A DNA stretch of 42,270 bases, taken from assembly GCA_030531435.1 (NCBI GenBank), contig JAUNNN010000016.1, positions 1-42,270 of the forward strand, in the 5' to 3' direction. Source of the DNA: Lachnospiraceae bacterium (GTDB taxonomy: Bacteria; Bacillota; Clostridia; Lachnospirales; Lachnospiraceae). Within the stretch, counting starts at the first letter, position 1. Every line of letters begins with the position of its first letter. This document shows positions 1 through 8,280 of this stretch, piece by piece. Both the position numbers and the translations under genes were made by a program. Under the pieces are notes generated by a model, which had not been told where the DNA came from, did not search any database, and saw only the letters and a program-made list of their open reading frames with translations.

Positions 1-51
1 CCTGTGACAGGCAACTAGATTAGTTGTAAGTCAGGCTGAGAGGGGCGCAAC
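1..51. other. Sequence of unknown origin replacing the continuation of clpB
   Basis: Up to about position 52 the minus strand reads as good clpB. From there to position 1 it matches nothing expected of clpB in any frame. It contains the palindrome CAACTA-GAT-TAGTTG at 12-26. This could be the end of an inserted element, a rearrangement point or a chimeric contig end. I do not recognise it. Confidence 0.45.
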
Positions 52-984
52 ACCAATACAGTGAAGTTCGCCTCTTGCAAGCATAGGCTTAAGCATATTT
101 CCTGCATCAAGTGCACCATCTGTTTTTCCAGCACCTACAATTGTATGAAGCTCATCTATAAAGAGAATAATCTGACCATCTGAATTTTTTACATCTTCAA
201 GAACTGCCTTTAATCTCTCTTCAAATTCACCTCTATATTTTGCACCAGCTACAAGGGCGCCCATATCAAGAGCAAATATAGATTTATCTTTAAGGTTTTC
301 TGGAACGTCTCCCGCAACAATTCGCTGGGCCAGGCCTTCTACTACCGCTGTTTTACCAACACCAGGCTCACCAATTAATACAGGATTATTCTTTGATTTT
401 CTTGAAAGAATACGAATAATATTTCTTATTTCTGAATCTCTTCCAATAACTGGATCAAGCTTTTGATTTCTGGCTCTTTCAACAAGGTCCTGACCATACT
501 TTTCAAGCGTATCATAAGTTGCCTCTGGGTTATCAGACGTAACTCTCTGATTTCCTCTAACAGTTGAAAGTGCCTGTAAAAAACGCTCCCTTGTTATTCC
601 ATACTCATTAAGAATTGCCTTTACCCCTTTATTAGGATACTTTATTAGGGCAAGAAATAGATGCTCTACACTAACATATTCATCGCCCATTGGTTTAAGC
701 TCATCTTCAGCATTTACTAATACTTTATTAAGGTCATTTCCAATATGCAACTGTCCGCCCTGAACTTTAACTCTGGCAGAAAGCGCTCTTTTGACATTAT
801 CAGTAAAATGGGTAAGATCAATATCCATCTTTTCAATTAATCTTGAAATCAGGCTATCTTCCTGACTTAATAATGCAAATAAAAGATGTTCCTGTTCTAT
901 TTCCTGATTGCCATATTCGTATGCTATCTTTTCACAGTTCTGGACTGCTTCTACGGATTTTTGTGTAAACTTATTTATATTCAT
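31..984 (-). CDS. clpB: ATP-dependent disaggregase ClpB, N-terminal part only (frame breaks near the window edge)
   Basis: ClpB is a cytoplasmic hexameric AAA+ chaperone that works with DnaK to pull apart protein aggregates after heat stress. Residues 1-145 are the Clp N-domain (two repeats). The first ATPase domain follows, with Walker A GEPGVGKT near residue 207 and Walker [14 protein letters not shown]. The sequence matches the family up to RGELHCIG and then reads VAPLSA and a stop, where the family has an ATTLDEYRKYIEKD-like continuation. Full-length ClpB is about 860 residues, so only about 310 authentic residues are here. The ATG is preceded by a strong CCTCCT (minus-strand AGGAGG) at 993-998. 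The start, the CIRCE operator and the promoter are intact, so the loss is at the 3' side. Either the gene is really interrupted or the last 50 bases are an assembly artefact; the window cannot decide. Confidence 0.9.
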   Translation of the reverse strand: MNINKFTQKSVEAVQNCEKIAYEYGNQEIEQEHLLFALLSQEDSLISRLIEKMDIDLTHFTDNVKRALSARVKVQGGQLHIGNDLNKVLVNAEDELKPMGDEYVSVEHLFLALIKYPNKGVKAILNEYGITRERFLQALSTVRGNQRVTSDNPEATYDTLEKYGQDLVERARNQKLDPVIGRDSEIRNIIRILSRKSKNNPVLIGEPGVGKTAVVEGLAQRIVAGDVPENLKDKSIFALDMGALVAGAKYRGEFEERLKAVLEDVKNSDGQIILFIDELHTIVGAGKTDGALDAGNMLKPMLARGELHCIGVAPLSA

Positions 985-1089
985 AATATTATCCTCCTAT
1001 ATCTAATATAGTTTTAATAGCCCATTATCCTCTTAAATTCCAGACATTTTCAGGGCAAGTCTCATATGGACTTTTATGATTACATGTAC

Positions 1090-1118
1090 AATATAATCCT
1101 TTTGTTAGCACTCGTCAA
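1090..1118 (-). promoter_or_regulatory. clpB promoter (sigma-A type)
   Basis: On the minus strand TTGACG (1113-1118) is followed after exactly 17 bases by TATATT (1090-1095). This is a good housekeeping promoter placed about 105 bases before the clpB start. Its -35 box lies within the CIRCE element, so a repressor bound there would block polymerase directly. Confidence 0.75.
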
Positions 1119-1131
1119 TAGTGAGTGCTAA
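1105..1131. promoter_or_regulatory. CIRCE operator (HrcA binding site)
   Basis: A perfect inverted repeat TTAGCACTC - 9 bases - GAGTGCTAA, identical to the CIRCE consensus. CIRCE is bound by the heat-shock repressor HrcA and usually controls groESL and hrcA-grpE-dnaK. Its position over the -35 of the clpB promoter puts clpB in the HrcA regulon of this organism. Confidence 0.95.
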
Positions 1132-1140
1132 TCTAATTTG

Positions 1141-1171
1141 TGAAAAAAGTGTGAATATAACATTCACACTT
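1141..1171 (-). terminator. Intrinsic terminator after sigH
   Basis: Perfect 10-bp stem AAGTGTGAAT / ATTCACACTT (1147-1156 and 1162-1171) with a 5-base loop. On the minus strand it is followed by a run of six T. It lies 30 bases past the sigH stop and ends the long leftward transcript before the clpB promoter region. Confidence 0.85.
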
Positions 1172-1200
1172 AATCTGCGTAATTAATACCTTCCCTACGA

Positions 1201-1794
1201 CTACTCAGTAATTTTTCTAATCTTAGATCTAATTCTTTGAAGCGCATTATCTGTAGATTTTTCATCTCTTCCAAGAACTTTCGCAATTTCCACATAGCCC
1301 ATTCCAGTAATATGAAGACCTAAAACCTGCTTTTCAAAATCGCTTAAAACTTCATCTATCTTTTTTTCAAGATGATTTATATTTTCCTTATCTATAAGAA
1401 GCTCCTCTGGGGAGGAAAAAAGTGCCTGTATCTCATCCATTTCCTTATCTGAATCCTGGGAATCCGAATACAGGGAAATATATGAATTAAGTGGGCTGTG
1501 CTTCATACGACCTGATGCCTGAACAGCAGTGTACATTTGTCTTGATACACATAAATCAGCAAAAGTAGCAAAGCTGGCATCACGGCCCAAATCATAATCA
1601 CGAAGAGCCTTAAAAAGACCAACCATACCTTCCTGTATGAGATCTTCTGTATCCCCTCCTAAAATAAACATAGACCTTGCCTTTTTTTTGACAAGATCTT
1701 TGTATTTATTCATTATATAATCTGCAATTTCTTTTTCACCATCTCTAAGCCTTAAAATAAGCTCATCGTCTGTGAATTCATCGTAATTTTTCAC
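1201..1794 (-). CDS. sigH: RNA polymerase sigma factor SigH-like (sigma-70 family)
   Basis: This small sigma-70 family factor of 197 residues resembles SigH (Spo0H), which in Bacillus and Clostridia directs transition-state and early sporulation genes. Region 2 is seen as DLIQEGMVGLFKALRDYD (about residues 51-68). Region 4 at the C-terminus carries GYVEIAKVLGRDEKSTDNAL and a basic tail, close to the SigH pattern. Order also supports the call: ispF, cysS, mrnC, rlmB and sigH are neighbours in many Clostridia. The start is GTG and overlaps the rlmB stop (GTGA), so translation is probably coupled; no strong ribosome site is seen. The gene is last in its transcript, followed by a terminator. Whether the host sporulates cannot be told from the window. 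Confidence 0.88.
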   Translation of the reverse strand: MKNYDEFTDDELILRLRDGEKEIADYIMNKYKDLVKKKARSMFILGGDTEDLIQEGMVGLFKALRDYDLGRDASFATFADLCVSRQMYTAVQASGRMKHSPLNSYISLYSDSQDSDKEMDEIQALFSSPEELLIDKENINHLEKKIDEVLSDFEKQVLGLHITGMGYVEIAKVLGRDEKSTDNALQRIRSKIRKITE

Positions 1795-2531
1795 GACATT
1801 CTCTGCCTCAAAATTTCGTATGCCAAAACTCCTGCTGCCACAGAAGCATTTAAGGATTCTATTTCACCCTTCATAGGAATAGAAGTAATATAGTCACACT
1901 TTTCTTTCACAAGTCTGCTTACTCCTTCGCCCTCATTTCCAATAACAAGGCCAATTGGGCCTGTAAGATTCTGCTTATACATTACTTCGCCAGACATATC
2001 AGCGCACACAAACCAAAGTCCTTCTTTTTTAAGGTCTTCAATTGTTTTTGAAATATTTGTAACTTTAGCAACCTTTGTGAAGCTAAGCGCTCCAGCTGAT
2101 GCACGGTTAACAGTAGCTGTGAGTCCAACTGCTCTGTTCTTTGGAATAATTACTCCATGTGCTCCAACAATATTTGCTGTACGAATTATTGCACCAAGAT
2201 TATGTGGGTCTTCAATTCCATCAAGAATAAACACAAATGGCGCCTCATCTTTTTCCTTTGCTACAGCTAATATATCATCTACTTCAGCATACTCATATGC
2301 TGCTGCCTGGGCTATTACACCCTGGTGATGGCCTGTAGTACTCATCTGGTCAAGACGCTCTTTTGTAACATATTTGATTACTGCATCTGCCTTTTTTGCT
2401 TCTCTTTTAATTGTAGAAATTGGTCCATCCTGGCATCCATCAAGCACATAAAGCTTATCAATTGGCTTGCCTGATCTAATTGCTTCTATTACGGCATTTC
2501 TACCTTCTATTGTGTATTCTTCGTATGACAT
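1791..2531 (-). CDS. rlmB: 23S rRNA (guanosine-2'-O-)-methyltransferase RlmB (SpoU family)
   Basis: SpoU/TrmH-class SAM-dependent methyltransferase that methylates the ribose of G2251 (E. coli numbering) in the 23S rRNA peptidyl-transferase centre. Length 246 is normal. The N-terminal substrate-binding domain begins with YTIEGRNAVIEAI. The C-terminal knotted domain has all three SpoU motifs: DGIEDPHNLGAIIRTA (motif 1, about residue 104), GLVIGNEGEGVSR (motif 2) and IPMKGEIESLNASVAAGV (motif 3). The start overlaps the end of mrnC by 25 bases; a GGAG inside mrnC lies about 8 bases before the ATG, which supports this start. A paralogous tRNA methyltransferase cannot be fully excluded, but the operon position favours RlmB. 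Confidence 0.92.
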   Translation of the reverse strand: MSYEEYTIEGRNAVIEAIRSGKPIDKLYVLDGCQDGPISTIKREAKKADAVIKYVTKERLDQMSTTGHHQGVIAQAAAYEYAEVDDILAVAKEKDEAPFVFILDGIEDPHNLGAIIRTANIVGAHGVIIPKNRAVGLTATVNRASAGALSFTKVAKVTNISKTIEDLKKEGLWFVCADMSGEVMYKQNLTGPIGLVIGNEGEGVSRLVKEKCDYITSIPMKGEIESLNASVAAGVLAYEILRQRMS

Positions 2532-2950
2532 TCCAAATGCTCCATCGACATTTTTATTAATTCAACTAATCTTGCAGTATCACCCTTTAAATACAAATAC
2601 CCAACAAGTGCCTCAAGTCCAGTGGCTTTACAATACTCAGAAAAAGATGCATTTTTCGCCTTAGTGTATGGCTTTGCATTTCTTCCTCGCCTAAGTATGT
2701 TTGCTTCTTCCTCTGTAAGCTTATCTTTAAGGAAATCAACCATTATAGCCTGAGATGTAGCTTTAACAATTTCACTAGTCCTTTTGTGAAGCTTATTAAC
2801 TGGACAGTTTCCTTTTTCAACCATTACTGTTTTGACAACAACATCAAAAACGCTGTCTCCAATGTATGCAAGGTTTAGGGGAGAATAACTGTTAGGATTT
2901 ACTTTTTCTAAAGAAAACTGGTTATTGATTTCAGTTATGATCTGCTCCAT
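2507..2950 (-). CDS. mrnC: Mini-ribonuclease III
   Basis: Mini-III is a dimeric RNase III-like endonuclease without the double-stranded RNA-binding domain; in Bacillus it matures 23S rRNA ends. The protein has 147 residues, the normal size. The catalytic signature lies at NLAYIGDSVFDVVVKTVMV (about residues 26-44), where the acidic residues of the RNase III motif stand. A second conserved block is LRRGRNAKPYTKAKNASFSEYCKATGLE-like, with the glutamate near the end serving metal binding. It overlaps cysS upstream by 16 bases and rlmB downstream by 25, so the three are translated as a block. The order cysS-mrnC-rlmB is conserved across Firmicutes. Confidence 0.93.
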   Translation of the reverse strand: MEQIITEINNQFSLEKVNPNSYSPLNLAYIGDSVFDVVVKTVMVEKGNCPVNKLHKRTSEIVKATSQAIMVDFLKDKLTEEEANILRRGRNAKPYTKAKNASFSEYCKATGLEALVGYLYLKGDTARLVELIKMSMEHLECHTKNTQ

Positions 2951-4356
2951 TTAACACCTTCCCTGGTATCTTTAAGAACAATTCCCTTAGCTAGAAGCTC
3001 ATCTCTTATTTCATCAGCTCTTGCAAAGTTCTTATCTTTTCTTGCCTGCTGTCTTTCTTCAATAAGAGCTTCAATATCAGCATCAAGCATTTCCTCTTCC
3101 TTATTTACGATAAGTCCAAGTATATCTGAAAGCTCAATAATTTCATCAAGTACAGCCTTAAGGCATGCCTTTGAATTCTCACCTGAGAGCTTTGTATTGG
3201 CGAATTTTACAAGTTCAAAAATTGTTGAAATAGCATCAGCTGTGTTAAAGTCATCATCCATTGCCTCATCAAACTTTGTAACAAATGCCTTTGCTTCGCT
3301 AATTACAGCATCTTCTCCAGCAAGAAGTCCTTCCTCTTTTGCATTTGACACAAGGAACTTTAAGTTATCAACTGCTGTAATAATTCTATCAAGTGAATTC
3401 TTTGCTGCTTCCATTAAATCAGCTGAGAAGTTAAGCTGGCTTCTATAATGTGCTGAAAGCATAAAGAATCTTAGTACCTGAAGATCATAATGTTCAGAAA
3501 TGCCTCTTACTGTTTTAAAGTTACCAAGAGACTTTGACATCTTTCTTCCGTCTATATTTAAGAAAGCGTTATGCATCCAGTACTTTGAAAATTCCTGGCC
3601 ATTTGCTGCTTCAGACTGAGCAATTTCATTCTCATGATGTGGGAATACTAAATCTTCACCACCTGCATGAATATCTATTGAATCGCCAAGATATTTCTTA
3701 CTCATTACTGAACATTCAATATGCCATCCTGGACGTCCCTCACACCATGGTGATACCCAGTATGGTTCGCCATCCTTTTTAGGCTTCCATAAAACGAAAT
3801 CAAGAGGATCTTCCTTCTGATCTTCACCTGTAACTAAAAGTGCATGAGCCTCAGCTCTATGTCCACCCTCTAAATCGTCAATATTTTTATGAGAAAGCTT
3901 TCCATATGGTTTAAAGCTTCTTGTTCTAAAATAAACTGTACCATCGGCTGCCTTATACGCATGACCCTTTTCAATAAGTGTCTCAATCATGGCAATCATA
4001 CCATCGATTTCTTCAGTAGCCTTTGGATGTGTTGTTGCTGGCTTAACATTCATAGCAGCCATATCCTTCTTACATTCTTCAATGTATCTTTCAGAAATAA
4101 CTGATGAATCTACGCCTTCCTCAATTGCAGCCTTGATGATTTTGTCATCTACATCTGTAAAGTTTGAAACATAATTTACTTCAAGTCCCTTATGTTCCAT
4201 ATATCTTCTTACTGTATCAAATACGATCATTGGACGAGCATTACCAATATGAATAAGGTTATATACTGTAGGTCCGCAGACATACATCTTAACCTTTCCT
4301 TCTTCTATTGGAACAAACTCCTCTTTTCTACCACTAAGAGTGTTATATACTTTCAT
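2935..4356 (-). CDS. cysS: Cysteinyl-tRNA synthetase
   Basis: Class I aminoacyl-tRNA synthetase that charges tRNA-Cys in the cytoplasm; 473 residues, typical length. The HIGH motif is HIGN in CGPTVYNLIHIGNARP (near residue 28). KMSKS is intact in GRKMSKSLGNF (near residue 270). The active-site zinc ligands are visible as C28, the cysteine of GWHIECSVMS, and the histidines of FPHHENEIAQSE. The C-terminal anticodon-binding region ends in the usual ARADEIRDELLAKGIVLKDT. The gene lies 14 bases after ispF and overlaps mrnC. No T-box leader is seen before it; transcription must come from upstream in the operon. Confidence 0.97.
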   Translation of the reverse strand: MKVYNTLSGRKEEFVPIEEGKVKMYVCGPTVYNLIHIGNARPMIVFDTVRRYMEHKGLEVNYVSNFTDVDDKIIKAAIEEGVDSSVISERYIEECKKDMAAMNVKPATTHPKATEEIDGMIAMIETLIEKGHAYKAADGTVYFRTRSFKPYGKLSHKNIDDLEGGHRAEAHALLVTGEDQKEDPLDFVLWKPKKDGEPYWVSPWCEGRPGWHIECSVMSKKYLGDSIDIHAGGEDLVFPHHENEIAQSEAANGQEFSKYWMHNAFLNIDGRKMSKSLGNFKTVRGISEHYDLQVLRFFMLSAHYRSQLNFSADLMEAAKNSLDRIITAVDNLKFLVSNAKEEGLLAGEDAVISEAKAFVTKFDEAMDDDFNTADAISTIFELVKFANTKLSGENSKACLKAVLDEIIELSDILGLIVNKEEEMLDADIEALIEERQQARKDKNFARADEIRDELLAKGIVLKDTREGVKWSRS

Positions 4357-4370
4357 AATATTTCTCCAAT

Positions 4371-4922
4371 CTATTTATTTTTACATCCAGGACAACCTTC
4401 ACAGGCCCTCTCAGGATTCATTAAATAACTTTTTCCTTCTATTAAATCATCAGCTGTATTAATAATACAAATTGCCTGAGCTGAGATTCCTTCCTTTGCA
4501 CCAGTAAAACCAAGTCCCTCCTCAGTAGTAGCCTTGATATTAACCTGACCTATTTCTATATTAAGAGCCTCAGCCACATTTTTATTCATCTCATCAATGT
4601 ATGGCCTAAGCTTTGGTGCCTGAGCTATTATTGTAGCATCTATATTACCTATAAAACAGTTATTTTCATCAAGCAATTCACCAACTCTTTTTAAAAGCTC
4701 AATGCTTGAAATACCCTTGTAACGCATATCTGTATCTGGAAAATGCTTACCAATATCTCCAAGAGCAGCTGCCCCTAGTAGCGCATCCATTATAGCATGA
4801 ATTATTACATCTGCATCTGAGTGTCCAAGGAGGCCCTTCTCATGTTCTATTTTAACACCACCAAGAATAAGGTCCCTTCCTTCTACAAGTTTATGGACAT
4901 CATATCCCATTCCTATTCTCAT
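4371..4922 (-). CDS. ispF: 2-C-methyl-D-erythritol 2,4-cyclodiphosphate synthase with a cysteine-rich tail
   Basis: Fifth enzyme of the MEP isoprenoid pathway, a trimeric zinc enzyme converting CDP-ME 2-phosphate to the cyclodiphosphate with release of [12 protein letters not shown] (residues 4-12) holds the zinc ligands D and [20 protein letters not shown] follows with the next metal histidine. The [16 protein letters not shown] block near the C-terminus is the cytidine-binding signature. The family is usually about 155-160 residues; this one is 183 because of a tail ending in [10 protein letters not shown]. The tail could bind a metal or cluster, which is inference. The start overlaps the stop of the upstream gene (ATGA), so the two are coupled. 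Confidence 0.95.
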   Translation of the reverse strand: MRIGMGYDVHKLVEGRDLILGGVKIEHEKGLLGHSDADVIIHAIMDALLGAAALGDIGKHFPDTDMRYKGISSIELLKRVGELLDENNCFIGNIDATIIAQAPKLRPYIDEMNKNVAEALNIEIGQVNIKATTEEGLGFTGAKEGISAQAICIINTADDLIEGKSYLMNPERACEGCPGCKNK

Positions 4923-6244
4923 TTTTTAACTCCTCTGAACTCAATACCTCCAAGATAATCAACTATATCGAGGTGTACAAGACTCATTTCATCTATTTCA
5001 GGATTTCCTGTGGATACATCAATGTAGCCCTGTCCATTTATTTCTTCTTTTAAAATATTTCTTAATACATCTGGGGATGAAACTATGTTGTTATTTCCCT
5101 GAACATAAATTCTATCACCACTTATAATAAGACCTTCAACATTGACGCCTTCTTCAATAATTACACTTCTTGGCGTCATGATAATTCCATAAACATCAGA
5201 CTTTACTGTAACATCTGTTAATGAAAGAATTTTTCTGTACTTTCCAACATATGCCTTATCATTATTTGAGTCGTAGTAATATGATATCTCATCAAACATT
5301 TCTGTTGCTTTATCAATCATATCACGCTCATCAGGCTCATCAGGCACCTCATTAAAGTCACCTACAAGGCTGTAAACATTTCTACTGGCAACATTATCTG
5401 TTTCTGTGATTTCTTTTGCAAATATATCAACTGGCTTCTGCTCATTTCCAAATAGTACAAATGAACCACGAAGATTTATATCTCCCTCAGAAATAATTTT
5501 ATCGCTTTCAAATGCAACCTGGGTTGACATAACATTTAATCCGCCATATCTGTTTTTTTCACCATACAGTGCTTCAGCAGATCTCATTTCTGATGGGCCA
5601 TGACAGCCAGCATAAATATTTCCAAATATAGTTGAAGTCTTTCCAGTAATGTATATACCCTTCTTTGCAATCATTGAATATGAGAAAAGTTCATCATTTC
5701 CATCATACAAAATCATTTCAGGTATTGTTATTTCAACATCAAAGGAATCGCTTCTCTTATAAATGCCCTTATAATCATACTCAACTGGAACATCCCTTAA
5801 AACCACCTTATTTCCATCAAGTATAAACATTGGAATGTCATCACCTATAGAAAGCTTGCCAGCTGAAATCTCTGGAACCTTTGATGAAAGATATTCCTTT
5901 AATTTTTCATCTCCACTTCCACATTTATCTTTTAAATTATTATAAAAGCCCTTTTTATAAATAATAGACGCTTCTTCTTCTGTAATAGATATCCCCTGAG
6001 AATAAATAATATACGTAAGCTTCTCAAATGATTCATCTGCACATAAATCAGCTTCTTCTTTAAGTGCGGCTTTTACACTTTTCTCAGTTTCATATATACC
6101 AGAAGTTCCCCTGGATACAGCAATACCCGCTTCCCTATTTATGAGAAAAGCGGTCATTTTCGCTGAACATGTTAGCGCGCACATCATCAGGCCAATAATT
6201 AATATTGATACAAAAAGAGTTAGACTCGTTACAAAATGTCGCAT
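4919..6244 (-). CDS. Exported or membrane-anchored protein of unknown function
   Basis: I do not recognise this 441-residue protein. The N-terminus has a hydrophobic segment (about residues 7-28, [20 protein letters not shown]) after a short basic start, so it is a signal peptide or membrane anchor and the rest probably faces outward. The middle and C-terminal parts are rich in short beta-type segments: [36 protein letters not shown] and [17 protein letters not shown]. These resemble the stacked turns of polymer-forming or beta-helix proteins (bactofilin-like), a loose impression only. It overlaps ispF by 4 bases and follows the DUF4364 gene by 8, so it belongs to the same transcript. The ribosome site AAGGA is only about 3 bases from the ATG, closer than normal. 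Confidence 0.6.
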   Translation of the reverse strand: MRHFVTSLTLFVSILIIGLMMCALTCSAKMTAFLINREAGIAVSRGTSGIYETEKSVKAALKEEADLCADESFEKLTYIIYSQGISITEEEASIIYKKGFYNNLKDKCGSGDEKLKEYLSSKVPEISAGKLSIGDDIPMFILDGNKVVLRDVPVEYDYKGIYKRSDSFDVEITIPEMILYDGNDELFSYSMIAKKGIYITGKTSTIFGNIYAGCHGPSEMRSAEALYGEKNRYGGLNVMSTQVAFESDKIISEGDINLRGSFVLFGNEQKPVDIFAKEITETDNVASRNVYSLVGDFNEVPDEPDERDMIDKATEMFDEISYYYDSNNDKAYVGKYRKILSLTDVTVKSDVYGIIMTPRSVIIEEGVNVEGLIISGDRIYVQGNNNIVSSPDVLRNILKEEINGQGYIDVSTGNPEIDEMSLVHLDIVDYLGGIEFRGVKK

Positions 6245-6252
6245 ATTCCTTA

Positions 6253-6765
6253 TTACAGCAAGTTATCAATCAGAAGATTATAAATGTCCTCATTTCTCTC
6301 TTCAAAATTTTTGCACATTGCTGAAACAGCCTCTTCAGTAGGCATGTTTATTTTCAGATTAATAAGTTCCGTATTTTTTTCCTTTGCAATGAGCTCTGCC
6401 ACATAGCCGCCTCTTCCTGCTCTGTAGTAGTTTGTCTCAATCGTAAGTGGAGACTTTGTCTCCACAAGATTATCCTTGAAATAATTAGCGATATCCTCCT
6501 TTATTCCAACAGATATTCTGTCCGCAAAGGAATTAAGTGTCCCTCTTCCCTCATCAGTTATATTAAAATATGTGCTGTTCTTTGATGATTTAAGCTTAAC
6601 AAAGCCAGCTTCTGAAAGCTCAGTACTAGCCTGCATCAGCGTAAAATAATTCGTATATTCATTATCAATAATAAAAGAAAATATCTGTGATTTTGATAAT
6701 GAATGATTCGCAGAATCCAGCATATATAAAATAATTAATTTTGTTAATGTAAGAATTTCCGTCAT
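6253..6765 (-). CDS. DUF4364 family winged-helix protein
   Basis: 170-residue cytoplasmic protein matching the DUF4364 pattern common in Clostridia. The N-terminal 75 residues look like a winged helix: TKLIILYMLDSANHSLSKSQ (first helices), then YFTLMQASTELSEAGFV (recognition region) and a beta wing ending in YFNITDEGRGTL. This resembles PadR/MarR-type DNA-binding modules. The C-terminal half is an alpha/beta ligand-like domain ending in AMCKNFEERNEDIYNLLIDNLL. Function is not established; regulator is an inference from the fold. It overlaps the end of rarA by 4 bases (ATGA) and precedes the exported protein gene by 8. Confidence 0.8.
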   Translation of the reverse strand: MTEILTLTKLIILYMLDSANHSLSKSQIFSFIIDNEYTNYFTLMQASTELSEAGFVKLKSSKNSTYFNITDEGRGTLNSFADRISVGIKEDIANYFKDNLVETKSPLTIETNYYRAGRGGYVAELIAKEKNTELINLKINMPTEEAVSAMCKNFEERNEDIYNLLIDNLL

Positions 6766-8099
6766 TCTTCTGCTTCTTCTTTAATCTTCTTCATATGCTC
6801 ACGTATTTTTGACTCATATCCGTTAAAGCTTGGATGATAAAATTCCTGACCGCTCAACTCATATGGTAAATACTGCTGTTTAACGTAATTGTTTTTGTAA
6901 TTGTGGGCATATTTATAACCTTCACCATGTCCTAGCTTGGCTGCCCCTTTATAATGAGCATCCTGAAGGTGTGTTGGTATTGTAACGTTTTTAGTATTTT
7001 CGACTGCTTTCATTGCTTCCTCTATAGCAACACATGATGCATTACTTTTTGGCGCTGTTGCAATATATGCTGCTGCCTGAGATAAAATAATCTGAGCCTC
7101 TGGCATTCCAACTCTTTCTACTGCAAGGGCTGCAGATGTTGCAACCGTAAGTGCCATAGGATCTGCATTTCCTACATCCTCAGATGCACAAATCATCATA
7201 CGTCTTGCAATAAAAGTAACGCTTTCTCCGGCATAAAGCATTTTTGCAAGATAAAATACCGCTGCATCAGGATCTGATCCTCTCATACTTTTAATAAAAG
7301 CTGAAATAGTATCGTAATGATTATCACCATTCTTGTCATAATAAGTACGTCTTTTCTGTATGCACTCACTTGCAACATCAAGAGTGATTCTAATCTTTCC
7401 ATCATCAGATTTTTCTGTAGTAAGAACACCAAGCTCAATCGCATTTAATGCTGATCTTGCATCACCATTTGATATATCAGATAAAAATTCAAGCGCATCC
7501 TCATCTATCTCGGCATTATAAACACCCATGCCTTTTTCTTTATCATAAACAGCACGCTTTAAAATTTCTCTGATGTCATCCTTTGTAAGAGGCTTTAACT
7601 CAAAAATAATTGACCTTGAAATTAAAGCTCCGTTTACTTCAAAATAAGGATTTTCTGTTGTAGCTCCAATAAGAATAATTGTTCCATCTTCAACAAATGG
7701 AAGTAAATAGTCCTGCTGCCCCTTATTGAAACGATGTATTTCGTCGATGAAAAGAATTGTTTTCTTCCCATACATCGAAATAAGGTCCTTTGCCTTTGCT
7801 ACAACCTCCTCCATATCCTTTTTACCAGCCACTGTTGCATTTAGCTGCGTGAATTCAGCACTTGTTGTATTGGCTATTACTTTTGCAAGTGTCGTTTTTC
7901 CTGTTCCAGGAGGTCCATAGAAAATAATAGAACTTAATTTGTCTGCTTTTATTGCACGATATAACAGCTTATCTTTTCCGATAATGTGCTGCTGACCAAC
8001 AACCTCATCAAGAGTAGTAGGTCTTAGTCTTGCAGCAAGGGGGCATTCCCCTTTAGCTGTGTTTTCTCTCATGAAATCAAATAAATTACCCTGTTCCAT
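6762..8099 (-). CDS. rarA: Replication-associated recombination protein A (RarA/MgsA AAA+ ATPase)
   Basis: RarA is a tetrameric clamp-loader-like ATPase acting at stalled replication forks and single-strand gaps. Length 445 is standard. The N-terminus is RarA-like (LFDFMRENT, then PLAARLRPTTLDEVVGQQHI). Walker A is GPPGTGKTTLAKVIAN near residue 61 and Walker B is ILFIDEIHRFNKGQQD. IGATTENPYFEVNGALISR is the sensor/arginine-finger block, and the C-terminal half holds the family's AHYKGAAKLGHGEGYKYAH signature. The start is 7 bases past the small DUF4250 gene with no clear Shine-Dalgarno sequence, so coupling is likely. It lies in the long leftward transcript, not beside the repair genes of the SOS island. 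Confidence 0.95.
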   Translation of the reverse strand: MEQGNLFDFMRENTAKGECPLAARLRPTTLDEVVGQQHIIGKDKLLYRAIKADKLSSIIFYGPPGTGKTTLAKVIANTTSAEFTQLNATVAGKKDMEEVVAKAKDLISMYGKKTILFIDEIHRFNKGQQDYLLPFVEDGTIILIGATTENPYFEVNGALISRSIIFELKPLTKDDIREILKRAVYDKEKGMGVYNAEIDEDALEFLSDISNGDARSALNAIELGVLTTEKSDDGKIRITLDVASECIQKRRTYYDKNGDNHYDTISAFIKSMRGSDPDAAVFYLAKMLYAGESVTFIARRMMICASEDVGNADPMALTVATSAALAVERVGMPEAQIILSQAAAYIATAPKSNASCVAIEEAMKAVENTKNVTIPTHLQDAHYKGAAKLGHGEGYKYAHNYKNNYVKQQYLPYELSGQEFYHPSFNGYESKIREHMKKIKEEAEE

Positions 8100-8105
8100 T
8101 TTTAA

Positions 8106-8279
8106 CTACACAAACTGATTTGTATTTTCATCATATTCATAATCAATACTTTTAAGCTTTTCAATTATTTCAGCCATATCTACATCTAAATCGTCGCACA
8201 TAGTTGCAAAGCTGTCATAATTATCTCTTAATTTTAAGTTTACATAACTCAAAAGCATTGCTGGATCTTTTGGTATCAT
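8106..8279 (-). CDS. DUF4250 small protein
   Basis: A 57-residue ORF beginning MIPKDPAMLLSYVNLKLRDN and ending DYEYDENTNQFV. This is the pattern of DUF4250, a short protein found in many Firmicutes and some Proteobacteria with no assigned role. It looks like a compact helical unit; the DDLDVDMAEIIEKLKSI part resembles a small helix-turn-helix, but DNA binding is not established. It begins just 2 bases after the beta-mannosidase stop and ends 7 bases before rarA. An AAGGG sequence overlapping the end of the mannosidase gene lies about 12 bases before the ATG. The tight spacing indicates co-transcription. Confidence 0.85.
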   Translation of the reverse strand: MIPKDPAMLLSYVNLKLRDNYDSFATMCDDLDVDMAEIIEKLKSIDYEYDENTNQFV

Positions 8280-8280
8280 A

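Noticed and set aside
28-45. GGCTGAGAGGGG resembling the thi box of a TPP riboswitch
   Set aside because: The other conserved TPP elements are absent and the order of the pieces is wrong; probably chance.
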